From the NCBI RefSeq assembly GCF_016616425.1, contig NZ_CP067101.1, forward strand, positions 2,542,001 to 2,606,000: DNA of 64,000 nt, in the 5' to 3' direction. A program made the translations under genes and the position numbers. The number at the start of each line of letters is the position of its first letter. Position 1 is the first letter of the stretch. The DNA comes from Bradyrhizobium diazoefficiens (lineage in GTDB: Bacteria; Pseudomonadota; Alphaproteobacteria; Rhizobiales; Xanthobacteraceae). The notes below the pieces were generated by a model. The model was not told the DNA's origin. It worked only from the letters and a program-made list of their open reading frames with translations, and made no database searches. Shown piece by piece: positions 35,687-43,738 of the stretch.

Positions 35687-35707
35687 ATTTTGTACGCCAA
35701 CCTACGA
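35687..35707 (+). repeat. Short repeat resembling the MFS-flanking direct repeats
   Basis: TTTTGTACGCCAACCTACGA resembles the repeats at 8477-8498 and 9930-9951 (core CTACGCCARTCTACGA) with a few changes, and is followed by a partial tandem of CTACGATCC. It lies 10 bp after copy 1 of the 214-bp repeat. Confidence 0.45.
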
Positions 35708-36729
35708 TCCACTACGATCCTACGCAGTTTTCGTGCGGCTTTGTACTCGCGGAGCTAGCGGCCGAGGTTCTCTCTGTGAACTGGGCTCGCCGCGAGAGAG
35801 CGTTGCGTCTTGCCATCGCACCAACGTGCGGACCAGCGCCCTCGAGGTCCGTTCAAGGCCGGTGATTGGCACACCCCGAGCTCTGCAATTGACATCTGCG
35901 CCGGTTTGCAGTTGCCGCGGCTTCCCAGCCTGGTTCGACGGGGACAATGTACCAGCTGGTCAACACGATCTTTGGAAACAGCCAACGGCCGTTCTCTGTG
36001 ACTTCTTCATCATCAAATCGGCCCCAAATAGGGTCCGATATCGTTAACGACGATGCGGCGGATAGCTGCCTTGGGCCGGATTGCTTCGCCTCGGCGCAAA
36101 TCGTAACGAAGCTCCGAAGTCGTTCGAGACGATCGAACAAGCCGAGAGCTATCACCGTCGGCTTCTGGCTTCCTTCGGGCAATTGGATGCGCACTGGCGG
36201 CATCTGACGACGCACAGTGTTGTTGCATGGAGCGCGGAGCAACGCTGCTTCAAGCCGCTTTGCGATTCCGAATATTGCTCATGCCTTTCGAAATCCCTAG
36301 CACTACAGCGTTGATCTCTGGAAATACTGGGACGGCCATCGACGTTCCCGTCCTAGTGATCCGTTGACAGCAATCTGATCTGCGTCCGAAGCCGTTCTCC
36401 ATGACAGCGTACGGCGGAATCGCAACTGAGCGTCCACACCGTTCGGAATTGTAGTCATGCGCCAGCGCTGATCGCGGTAGATCAGATCGAGGTCATCACC
36501 AGATTCTTGAACGAGGCGCACGCTGAGCGTTTGCGCCAATAGCAAATCGCCCTTCACCCTACCGGTATGACCCCTCGGGCGCGAAGATTGGGCGCGCAAT
36601 GATCCACTGCAATCATTTCCATATCAGTCAATACGCCTGCCGGTCGGAGCGTCGGTGGAGATGTCTTGATGTTCCGCCTCGTCGGCCGGCAGAGACTCCG
36701 CGCTTGTGGAAAATGGTTCTCCATACACC

Positions 36730-37680
36730 TCACACTGGAAGCGTTAGTTCCATCAGGTCCTTTGCGATGCTGACCTTGCCAGAATAGTTCTCCCGCACGG
36801 CCGAAATCCATTGTTCGTCGGTGACATCGATATCACCGGGCACCAGATGACTGAGCACCAGCAGCTTGACGCCGGCCGCGGTGGCAATCTTGCCGACATC
36901 CTGCGCGGTCGTGTGGCTCGCCCGCAAATGCTTGCCGAGCGTAGCGCCGTTCTTGACGCGTGCGACGATCTTGTCCACGAACGGCGCGTAGAGGGCCTCG
37001 TGCACCAGCACGTCCGCTCCCTTGGCAAACTCTGCGAGCCTCGGATTGTATTCAGTATCGCTCGAGAACACGATCACCCCATCCGGGGTCGTGAACTTGT
37101 AGGCGAAATTGTCAGTGATCGGAGGATGCGGCGTACGGAAGGCGGTGATCGAAAAATCGTCGGTTTTCAGGACCACGCCATCGGCGTCGATGTCCTTGGC
37201 AATCAGAAGCGAGCGGGGATCGGGGCGCCCTTCGTCCGCGATGCGCGTCTCGACGTCAAAGTTGTTCAGTTCCCAATACGTCTTCGTCATCCGTTGGAGC
37301 CCATTCGGGCCGAACGAATGGATCGGCGTCGAGAGACCCGCGACCCAGGCGTTGTAGACGAGATTGCCGTATTCGAGGTTATGATCGGAATGATGATGGC
37401 TGATCAGGATGTATTCCACCGAGGGCAACGGCACTTTAGCTTGCGCCATTTGATGGCTGACGCCCATGCCGCAATCGAGCACGACGCGTGTACCGTTGAT
37501 TTCGATCAGATTGGCCGGATTGGAACGGCCTATCTCGACGCGCGGGCCGCCTTTGGTGCCGAGGAAAACGATCCGCGTGCGCGGCTTGGCCTTTGATTGA
37601 GCATGTGCCAGCGGCATCTTCATCAGCGACACGAGGCTTCCGAACGTCGAAAGCTTCAAAAGTTTTCGGCGATGCAGCAT
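36730..37680 (-). CDS. Secreted metallo-beta-lactamase-fold hydrolase
   Basis: A 316-residue MBL-fold protein with an N-terminal export signal (RRKLLKLSTFGSLVSLMKM, cleavage near AHAQ) and the zinc motif SHHHSDHN near residue 95; further ligands are likely in RTPHPP, SSDTEYN and LSHLVPGD. Related proteins include arylsulfatase- and phosphodiesterase-like hydrolases, so it may act on sulfate or phosphate esters in the periplasm. It is downstream of the sulfatase and MFS genes on the same strand (107-bp gap), consistent with a shared role in organosulfate use. Confidence 0.85.
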   Translation of the reverse strand: MLHRRKLLKLSTFGSLVSLMKMPLAHAQSKAKPRTRIVFLGTKGGPRVEIGRSNPANLIEINGTRVVLDCGMGVSHQMAQAKVPLPSVEYILISHHHSDHNLEYGNLVYNAWVAGLSTPIHSFGPNGLQRMTKTYWELNNFDVETRIADEGRPDPRSLLIAKDIDADGVVLKTDDFSITAFRTPHPPITDNFAYKFTTPDGVIVFSSDTEYNPRLAEFAKGADVLVHEALYAPFVDKIVARVKNGATLGKHLRASHTTAQDVGKIATAAGVKLLVLSHLVPGDIDVTDEQWISAVRENYSGKVSIAKDLMELTLPV

Positions 37681-37787
37681 TGTGTTCTCCCGGCATTCGC
37701 AGAATTGCGACGGATGTTTGGTTCACAGGGGGTGGAAGGCTATTTCGATGAGTTCGCAACAAATTACTTGGCCTTCATGCCGGCGCA

Positions 37788-39242
37788 TTATTGAAGTCCG
37801 GAAGTCGCTGGCGCCGGCGTTGCTCCGGTGGCGCCCAACGTCGACGCGATCTCGGCGCCGCCGAATCGCTCGATCAATTCCTGCTGATCCATTTTCGCCT
37901 GCGCGTCGATCGCCTGGGGGTCGCCGATGCGTCGGAGTTCGGCCTCCATCTCTTGCAGCTTCGGCGCGTAGGCGGGATTGGGCGCCTTGTCGTCGAGTTC
38001 TTCCGGATCGGTCTCGAGATCAAACAGTTCGGGCCGGAAACGGACATAGTAGTGAAACTTCCAGCGTCCCTTTCGAATCATGAATCCCGCGGTGTTGCTG
38101 CCTGCCGCGTGATACTCGCTGAAGACGACGCGCTGCGGATCGGCCGCCGAAGCCGCAATCTTGAACAGCGATCTCCCCGGCCGCTGCGCGAGTTCGGGCA
38201 GAGGGTCCAAGCCGGCACCGTCTAGAATGGTCGGGAAAAGGTCGAGAAGATCAACGGGGGTTTCGCAGACGGAGGGCGCAATATCCGGGCCCGCCATGAT
38301 CATGGGGACGCTGACGCTCTCCTGATAGAGCGTCGATTTGCCCCAAAGGCCTCGAGCGCCAAGGTTGTCACCATGATCGGAGGTATAGATGGCCGTTGTG
38401 CACTCATCCAGGCCCGTGTCGCGAAGCGCTTGAACGATTAGCCCGACATTGCGGTCGAGAAAACTGCACAGGCCGAGATACGCGGAGAAGGCGCGGAGGC
38501 GTTCCCCGGGGCTCTTGAAGTTCTCTTCGTTGCGCTCGAAATCGGCATAGGCCTGAACCCACGGGTGACGCCGATAGCCATTTTGCGGATGCAACTTCAC
38601 CTCGGGAATGAGGTGGGACGGATACATGCTAAAGAACTCTTCCGGCGCGATCAGCGGGAAATGCGGCGCGACCAGCCCGACATAGAGCACGAATGGCTTC
38701 TCCGCGTCCCTTGCGGCGTTGTGCAACCATTCGATGGCGCGGCCGGTCACGGATCGGTCGTAGGCCGTATAGGATGATTCCCCTGGTCCGATCTGCTCGC
38801 CCAGCATGCGCTTGCGGTTGGGGCGGTCCGAAATATAAGGGTCGCGGATCGATGCCCAGACCATGCCGTGGCCACCGGCGACATGCATCGGAATGTGCTC
38901 GACATCGAACCCCGCCGGGTCCTCCTCGGCCCGGTAGTGGAGTTTGCCGATACTTTCGACGCGAATGCCTTTACGCTGTAGCGCATGTCCCCAGCCAAGC
39001 GGCGAGCCGCGATAGGGCATGGCGTTGTCCCAGTGACGTGTCTGGTGAACGCGAAAGCCCGTCGCAAACGCCGCGCGCGCCGGTACGCAGATCGGGCTTG
39101 GTGTGTATGCGTTGGTAAAGCGCACGCCGCGGGCAGCAAGGCTGTCGAGATGAGGCGTTTTGGCGATCGGATTGCCGGCACAACCCATGATACGGGCATT
39201 GTGTTCATCCGACATGATAATGATGACGTTACGCTTTGGCAT
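37788..39242 (-). CDS. Sulfatase (type I, formylglycine-dependent)
   Basis: A 484-residue alkaline-phosphatase-superfamily sulfatase. The modification motif CVPAR (Cys52, within SPICVPARAAF) is the site converted to formylglycine; metal-binding residues are seen in IIIMSDEHN at the N-terminus and IYTSDHGDNLG near 315. No signal peptide is present, so it acts in the cytoplasm. The closest recognisable group is choline-sulfatase-like and related bacterial sulfatases, but the substrate is open. It is 45 bp downstream of the MHS transporter, which probably imports the sulfated or desulfated compound. No formylglycine-generating enzyme is encoded in the window. Confidence 0.9.
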   Translation of the reverse strand: MPKRNVIIIMSDEHNARIMGCAGNPIAKTPHLDSLAARGVRFTNAYTPSPICVPARAAFATGFRVHQTRHWDNAMPYRGSPLGWGHALQRKGIRVESIGKLHYRAEEDPAGFDVEHIPMHVAGGHGMVWASIRDPYISDRPNRKRMLGEQIGPGESSYTAYDRSVTGRAIEWLHNAARDAEKPFVLYVGLVAPHFPLIAPEEFFSMYPSHLIPEVKLHPQNGYRRHPWVQAYADFERNEENFKSPGERLRAFSAYLGLCSFLDRNVGLIVQALRDTGLDECTTAIYTSDHGDNLGARGLWGKSTLYQESVSVPMIMAGPDIAPSVCETPVDLLDLFPTILDGAGLDPLPELAQRPGRSLFKIAASAADPQRVVFSEYHAAGSNTAGFMIRKGRWKFHYYVRFRPELFDLETDPEELDDKAPNPAYAPKLQEMEAELRRIGDPQAIDAQAKMDQQELIERFGGAEIASTLGATGATPAPATSGLQ

Positions 39243-39287
39243 CGTGTTGAACCGAATGGGAGTCTTGGAGGGGTTGGCGTTCGGAAG

Positions 39288-40613
39288 TCAGTGCACCGTA
39301 TCGGCTTGGGTGGACACTGCCTCCGCTTGAATCCGGCCGCGATGGCGGCTCAAGGGGAAACCGACGAGGAGCGAGAGCAGCGCTACAAGCGAGATGTATA
39401 CGCCGGGCGCCGCGTTCATGCCGGTTTCCCGGATGAGGTAGGTGACCAGGAGCGGTGTCAGGCCTGTAAAGACGACAGTCGTCAGGTTCAGCGACAGCCC
39501 GACGCCGCTGAAACGGACGCTGGTCGGAAACAGATCTGCCAGGAGGAACGCATAGGTGCCGTTCACCAACCCGCCGATCACACCGATAACTACGAAAAGC
39601 TGGAGTGGCACGATCCGGTATTCGGCAATCGCCCAGTAGAGCGGAAAGGTGACGAGAAGGAATATCAGCGAGCCGATGCGATGCAGGATCCGGCTGGAAA
39701 AACGGTCACCGAGCCACGCCACAAGGAGGAGCGATCCTGACAGCGTCAGGATGCCGATGTTCTGTCCTGCGCTGACTTCAGCGGCACCGTAGTGCAGCAC
39801 GCCGGTCAGATAGGACGGCAACACGACAAACAGCATATTGTTGCTCGCATTGACGATAGCGGCAATTCCGATCCCGATAAGCGCCTGCGTGCGGAATTCG
39901 CTGAGGATCGTCCGGAACGGCCTCCGGACGGCGTGGCTCTTCATGCGCTCGAAAGCGGCGGATTCGTCCAGCGACGTGCGCACCCAATAGGACAACAGGC
40001 CAATCATTCCTCCGAAGATGAAAGCCAGTCTCCAGCCGTATGACATCACCTCTGACGCGCTGTAGCTTGAATGCAGCGAAAGGCTTATCAGGGTGGCAAG
40101 CAGCACGCCCGAGTTGAGACAGAAGATCACCAGTCCGCTGACGAAGCTTGCCCGTTTCGGTATTTCTTCGACGACATAGGTGATAGAGCAGGGCAGTTCG
40201 CCGGCGAGAAAGAAACCCTGAGCCATGCGGAGAAGCACCAGCAGCATCGGGGCCGCAATGCCGATCGTCGCGTAGTTCGGGATCAGACCGATCGAAACCG
40301 TGCATACGGACATGCCGAGCACAGAGATCAGGAGCATGATCCGACGTCCGAAGCGATCGCCGAAGCTGCTGAGGATGATTCCGCCGAGAGGCCTTGAGGC
40401 ATAGCCTACCGCAAACACACTGAAGGTGCTGATCAGTGACACGAGTGGGTTGGACTTCGGAAAGAATTCCTTTCCAATCTCAAGGGCGAAGACGCCATAG
40501 ATGATGAAATCGTAGATCTCGAGCGCGCCACCGAGGCTCGCGAGAACGACCACCTTCCACTTTGCCTGCGGGGCTGCCGACAGCCGCGCAGACTCTGCCT
40601 TTGCGATCGACAT
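39288..40613 (-). CDS. MFS transporter, metabolite:H+ symporter (MHS) type
   Basis: A 441-residue 12-helix transporter. The start of helix 1, GGALEIYDFIIYGVFA, and the loop FGDRFGRRIML are characteristic of MHS-family symporters for organic acids and betaines (ProP, citrate and shikimate relatives). It leads the minus-strand unit transporter, sulfatase, MBL hydrolase and diverges from a LysR gene across a clear palindrome. Import of a sulfate ester such as choline sulfate would fit, as inference. Confidence 0.88.
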   Translation of the reverse strand: MSIAKAESARLSAAPQAKWKVVVLASLGGALEIYDFIIYGVFALEIGKEFFPKSNPLVSLISTFSVFAVGYASRPLGGIILSSFGDRFGRRIMLLISVLGMSVCTVSIGLIPNYATIGIAAPMLLVLLRMAQGFFLAGELPCSITYVVEEIPKRASFVSGLVIFCLNSGVLLATLISLSLHSSYSASEVMSYGWRLAFIFGGMIGLLSYWVRTSLDESAAFERMKSHAVRRPFRTILSEFRTQALIGIGIAAIVNASNNMLFVVLPSYLTGVLHYGAAEVSAGQNIGILTLSGSLLLVAWLGDRFSSRILHRIGSLIFLLVTFPLYWAIAEYRIVPLQLFVVIGVIGGLVNGTYAFLLADLFPTSVRFSGVGLSLNLTTVVFTGLTPLLVTYLIRETGMNAAPGVYISLVALLSLLVGFPLSRHRGRIQAEAVSTQADTVH

Positions 40614-40711
40614 CCTTTAATCCTCCCCGAATATCGTCCGCGGCTGTCACTCGCGATTGCGGCTATCTTGTCGGCGGTTTGGTATAAGCTGCAACTGATT
40701 TGTTGTTAGAA

Positions 40712-40735
40712 GCGCATAACTTCCAGGTTATTCGC
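40712..40735. promoter_or_regulatory. LysR-type binding site in the divergent sulfatase promoter
   Basis: ATAAC and GTTAT at 40716-40731 form a perfect inverted repeat with a 6-bp spacer. It extends to 9-bp arms with one mismatch (GCGCATAAC against GTTATTCGC). The site lies 33 bp upstream of the LysR start and about 100 bp upstream of the divergent transporter, the usual place for the recognition site of an autoregulating LysR protein. Confidence 0.68.
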
Positions 40736-40767
40736 TGGCGGCCTGTCGAGGGAATTGGAAGCGAGCC

Positions 40768-41697
40768 ATGACGCATAGCGAAAAGTTCTTCCAGCGAGGG
40801 ATCCGGCTTAGTCATCTGCGGCTGCTGACGATGTTTGCCGAGCTTGGGCAGGTGCGGCTCGTGGCCGAGCGACTCAACGTCACGCAGCCAGCCGTTTCGA
40901 AGCAGTTGGCCGAGCTTGAACTCGGCTTGGGGACACCCGTTTTGAAACGCGCGGGAAATCGGCTCCAGTTCACGCCGGTCGGCGAGTCTCTCCTGCAGCG
41001 CGCCCGCGAAGTGCTCCTGCAGCTCGAGCAGGCGCGGCGCGATCTGGACGCGCTGCGCAGCGGGCTTTCGGGAACACTGGCGGTTGGCGCGGTCGCTACT
41101 GTACTGCCGGTCGTGGCGCCCGAACTAACGCTGCGCATCAAACAGCGCATACCAAATGTGAGCTTCACCTTCTTCGAGGCGACTAGCGATAGGCTTTATC
41201 CGATGCTGGCAGCAGGCGCGCTCGACATGGTGTTCAGTCGCGTGCCGCCGGTTTCTGCGAGACCCGAGTTTGTGGCAGAGCCCATGTTTGACGATCCGAT
41301 TGTCCTCGTCTGCGGTCGTCACAATCCGCTGGCGTCTCGCCGCGAGCTCACACCAGATGATCTGAAAGGGTTGTTGTGGATCTTGCCACCGCGAGAGGCT
41401 CCGGCGTTCTTGGCGCTAAACAATTGGGCTGAGCGGCACGGTCTTTCGTTTCCCCAAGGCTGTGTGCAGTCCATTTCGCTCTCCGTTAACGCCACCCTCC
41501 TACGAAAATATCCATTCGTTGGGCTTATGCCGAAATCGCTGGCCTACCAGGAGGATATTAGCGTGCTCAGGCTGCCCCGAGCCTCCTTTCTGGGAAAGGT
41601 GCGGCTCTTCCATAGGAAAACCACGGCCAATCCTGTCATGCATGCAGCGCTGCAATACATCCCCGAGATCCGAAACGCGCTTGTGACTCGAAGATGA
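40768..41697 (+). CDS. LysR-family regulator of the sulfatase cluster
   Basis: A 309-residue LysR protein. The winged helix (LRLLTMFAELGQVRLVAERLNVTQPAVSKQLAELE) spans residues about 12-70, followed by the two-lobe effector domain. It is transcribed away from the transporter, sulfatase and hydrolase genes with an inverted repeat between, so it is the probable regulator of that unit, perhaps responding to the sulfate ester or its product. Start at 40768 (MTHSEKFFQRG). Confidence 0.88.
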   Translation: MTHSEKFFQRGIRLSHLRLLTMFAELGQVRLVAERLNVTQPAVSKQLAELELGLGTPVLKRAGNRLQFTPVGESLLQRAREVLLQLEQARRDLDALRSGLSGTLAVGAVATVLPVVAPELTLRIKQRIPNVSFTFFEATSDRLYPMLAAGALDMVFSRVPPVSARPEFVAEPMFDDPIVLVCGRHNPLASRRELTPDDLKGLLWILPPREAPAFLALNNWAERHGLSFPQGCVQSISLSVNATLLRKYPFVGLMPKSLAYQEDISVLRLPRASFLGKVRLFHRKTTANPVMHAALQYIPEIRNALVTRR

Positions 41698-42440
41698 CGC
41701 CGCCTTGCACCGATTTCGCTAGTGGAGCCAGCAGAGTGCGGAGCGGCGTGGGATCGCGACGCCAGTCGGCAACCGAGCATTCAGCGGAGGCGAGATACTG
41801 CTCACCTCACGCCGTTGGAAAAATGGTCGGTTTCGCTCGGAAGGCGCAGCAGAGCCTGCCTTTCGGTGGCATCGTTTGCCCACGGAAATTGAAGGGCTAG
41901 CCCGATTGCCAGCGATCGGATTCCCCGAGACGGCGATCAGTGAGCGGCGCGACCGCATTTGCCTTTTGCTAGTCGCTTGATGGCGTTGTTGTCGATGATC
42001 GGCCAATGGCTTTTGCCGGCGGCCAAATCCCGATTTTGAGCCGTAGCTCAAATGGTGGTTTTCGGTCTATGAAGGCCGAAAATGCTTTATCTTTCAATCG
42101 GGGTTGACTGACACTCTCTCCGCCGCTCCAGTGTTCGCCTTTGTATCTGACCGTTCGGACCGACAGCAAAGCCAATGAGTGTCGCGAGGCTGTTCCGGCA
42201 AGTTACCCGACGCTTCGTCACTACAAAACTTGTAGCTTCTGAGCGTGGGCTCGGAGGACAGGTTTCGCAATGGAGAAGTTGGCGGGCGAAACTCAAGGCG
42301 CTCGACGTCGACGGGAGATTCGCGACGACCTCGCCTATGTCTACTCCATAACCCTCTAAGGCCCTGCTTTTGAAAGATCGCGAAGGCTTCCTGTCCTGCT
42401 TGGGGTGCAAAGCTGACACGATGGGGATAGGATCTGCGCC
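41698..42440. other. Gene-poor stretch right of the sulfatase cluster
   Basis: About 740 bp without a supported gene. It holds copy 2 of the diverged repeat (41912-42124). Frames on both strands are short and basic. It mirrors the gene-poor stretch left of the sulfatase cluster. Confidence 0.6.
41912..42124 (+). repeat. Diverged direct repeat of about 214 bp, copy 2
   Basis: Aligns end to end with 35464-35677 in the same orientation, with the same terminal block TTGACTGACACTCTCTCC. The copies are about 6.4 kb apart and enclose the sulfatase, hydrolase, transporter and LysR genes. Confidence 0.7.
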
Positions 42441-43349
42441 GTGAAAGAAACCCTCTCTCGCGAACGACCTGGTCAGCGATTCCACAACTTCGTCGCCATA
42501 TTGGAGCGTATGTTTGCGCACCAGGACGGAGTGGCCGTCGCTTCCTCCTTACGGGTGCCCGACAAGGACACCGGTCGGCTTCGCGAGCATGACGTCGTGA
42601 TTATCCGTCGTACCCATCACGGGCCGAACCTGACCGCCATTGAGTGCAGGGACCAAGGGCGAAAGGTAGGAGTTCCTCAGATCGAGGCCTTCGCCAAAAA
42701 GTGCGAAAAGACTGGAATTCATCACGGAATCGTAGTTGCTGCGAACGGCTTTACAAGCACGGCCCGCACCAAGGCTAGGGCGCTGAACTTGACGTGCATG
42801 GAGTTGGCCGACGCGGAATCTTTCGAATGGATTGGCACTGTCACCATCATCGGCCAGTTCTACAACTTCACGGCGGTCGAGGGCCGCGTTCGCGTGGTGG
42901 AAGACGGGCGGAAGGTCACGAATCCATCCACGGTCTATATGCCCGACGGCTTGCCCTACACCGGCGAGGGTATTCAATCCCTCATCATCGACAAACTGCC
43001 TTCCGAGGTCCGTAAGCCGACCACCCGCCAGACCGTCAACAGTCAAATCGTTATTCCCATGGAGGGATTCTTCGTTATCGACAATCTGAGCCAGCGCTTC
43101 CAAGTGAAGGATATCACATTCACTTACGCACTGGAGATTGAAGTCACAGAACGCCCAATCACGCTCCATCACTACCTCGGAGAAAACGCAGCGCTGGAAA
43201 TCGCGTCCGGACAAATCACGTTCTCCGGTGGGCAATCCACGGTGGCATTTGTCAAATCGAAGGACGGCGTGGTGGGTTACGTCGTTTCCACGGGAGGGCT
43301 GAACCATGGAGTGAAGATCGGCGATCTACCGGAACGGCGCCTCGGGTAG
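42441..43349 (+). CDS. Mrr-like restriction endonuclease family protein
   Basis: A 302-residue protein with a PD-(D/E)XK-type core in its first half: EHDVVIIRR supplies the acidic residue near 50, and IECRDQGRKVGVPQIEAFAKK near 65-85 is the second motif, with Arg in place of the usual Lys. GIVVAANGFTSTARTKA follows. This matches a family annotated as restriction endonuclease-like; the C-terminal half has no domain I can name. The GTG start at 42441 has no strong ribosome site. No methyltransferase or specificity gene is nearby, so it would be a type IV-like enzyme or an orphan. It lies next to the SAVED chimera, suggesting remains of a defence locus. Confidence 0.65.
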   Translation: MKETLSRERPGQRFHNFVAILERMFAHQDGVAVASSLRVPDKDTGRLREHDVVIIRRTHHGPNLTAIECRDQGRKVGVPQIEAFAKKCEKTGIHHGIVVAANGFTSTARTKARALNLTCMELADAESFEWIGTVTIIGQFYNFTAVEGRVRVVEDGRKVTNPSTVYMPDGLPYTGEGIQSLIIDKLPSEVRKPTTRQTVNSQIVIPMEGFFVIDNLSQRFQVKDITFTYALEIEVTERPITLHHYLGENAALEIASGQITFSGGQSTVAFVKSKDGVVGYVVSTGGLNHGVKIGDLPERRLG

Positions 43350-43738
43350 ATTCTGGCTAGATCGTCAGCGGACGGCTGCTAGCTCCAGCGACTGGCCAAG
43401 TAAGGAATGAGGGACCGTCAGGACTTCTGGCGCTACGCGAGCAGGACTTCGCGCAGGATCTGACCTGCATCAAACTCGATGAGTGGCGGGCTGTCGACAC
43501 GCTTAATGCCGAGCCAGAGCCCGCACTGCTATTTCGCCAATAGCGCCTTCATGCACCTCGCGCATCTAAGGTTGGGACCGGCTGACCGGTCCTATCTCGT
43601 CCGGTCCTTGACGGAAGTAAGAACGATCCCCGCGATCGACTATTGACGGTGCTGATGATTGCTTGGCGATTTCGCAGCAACCTTTTCGACGTGGCAGTCG
43701 GCGCCGGCGCTCCCAGATCGGCCATTGTTTGCCGCGGG
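43350..43738. other. Convergent intergenic region with a hairpin
   Basis: About 390 bp between two convergent genes. A perfect hairpin, GGACCGG and CCGGTCC with a CTGA loop, lies at 43575-43592 and could end transcription in both directions, although there is no T-run. I see no gene. Confidence 0.45.

Larger units (their letters stand above)
35359..36729. other. Gene-poor stretch with repeat remnants
   Basis: About 1.37 kb without a convincing gene on either strand. It contains one copy of a diverged repeat of about 214 bp (35464-35677) and a loose copy of the short CTACGCCA-type repeat (35687-35707). The remaining frames are short, arginine-rich and lack ribosome sites. It looks like a junction between the beta-oxidation operon and the sulfatase cluster built from old mobile DNA. 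Confidence 0.6.

Noticed and set aside
41698..42440. An intact insertion sequence at the repeat beside the sulfatase cluster.
   Set aside because: No transposase frame, terminal inverted repeats or target duplication could be identified.
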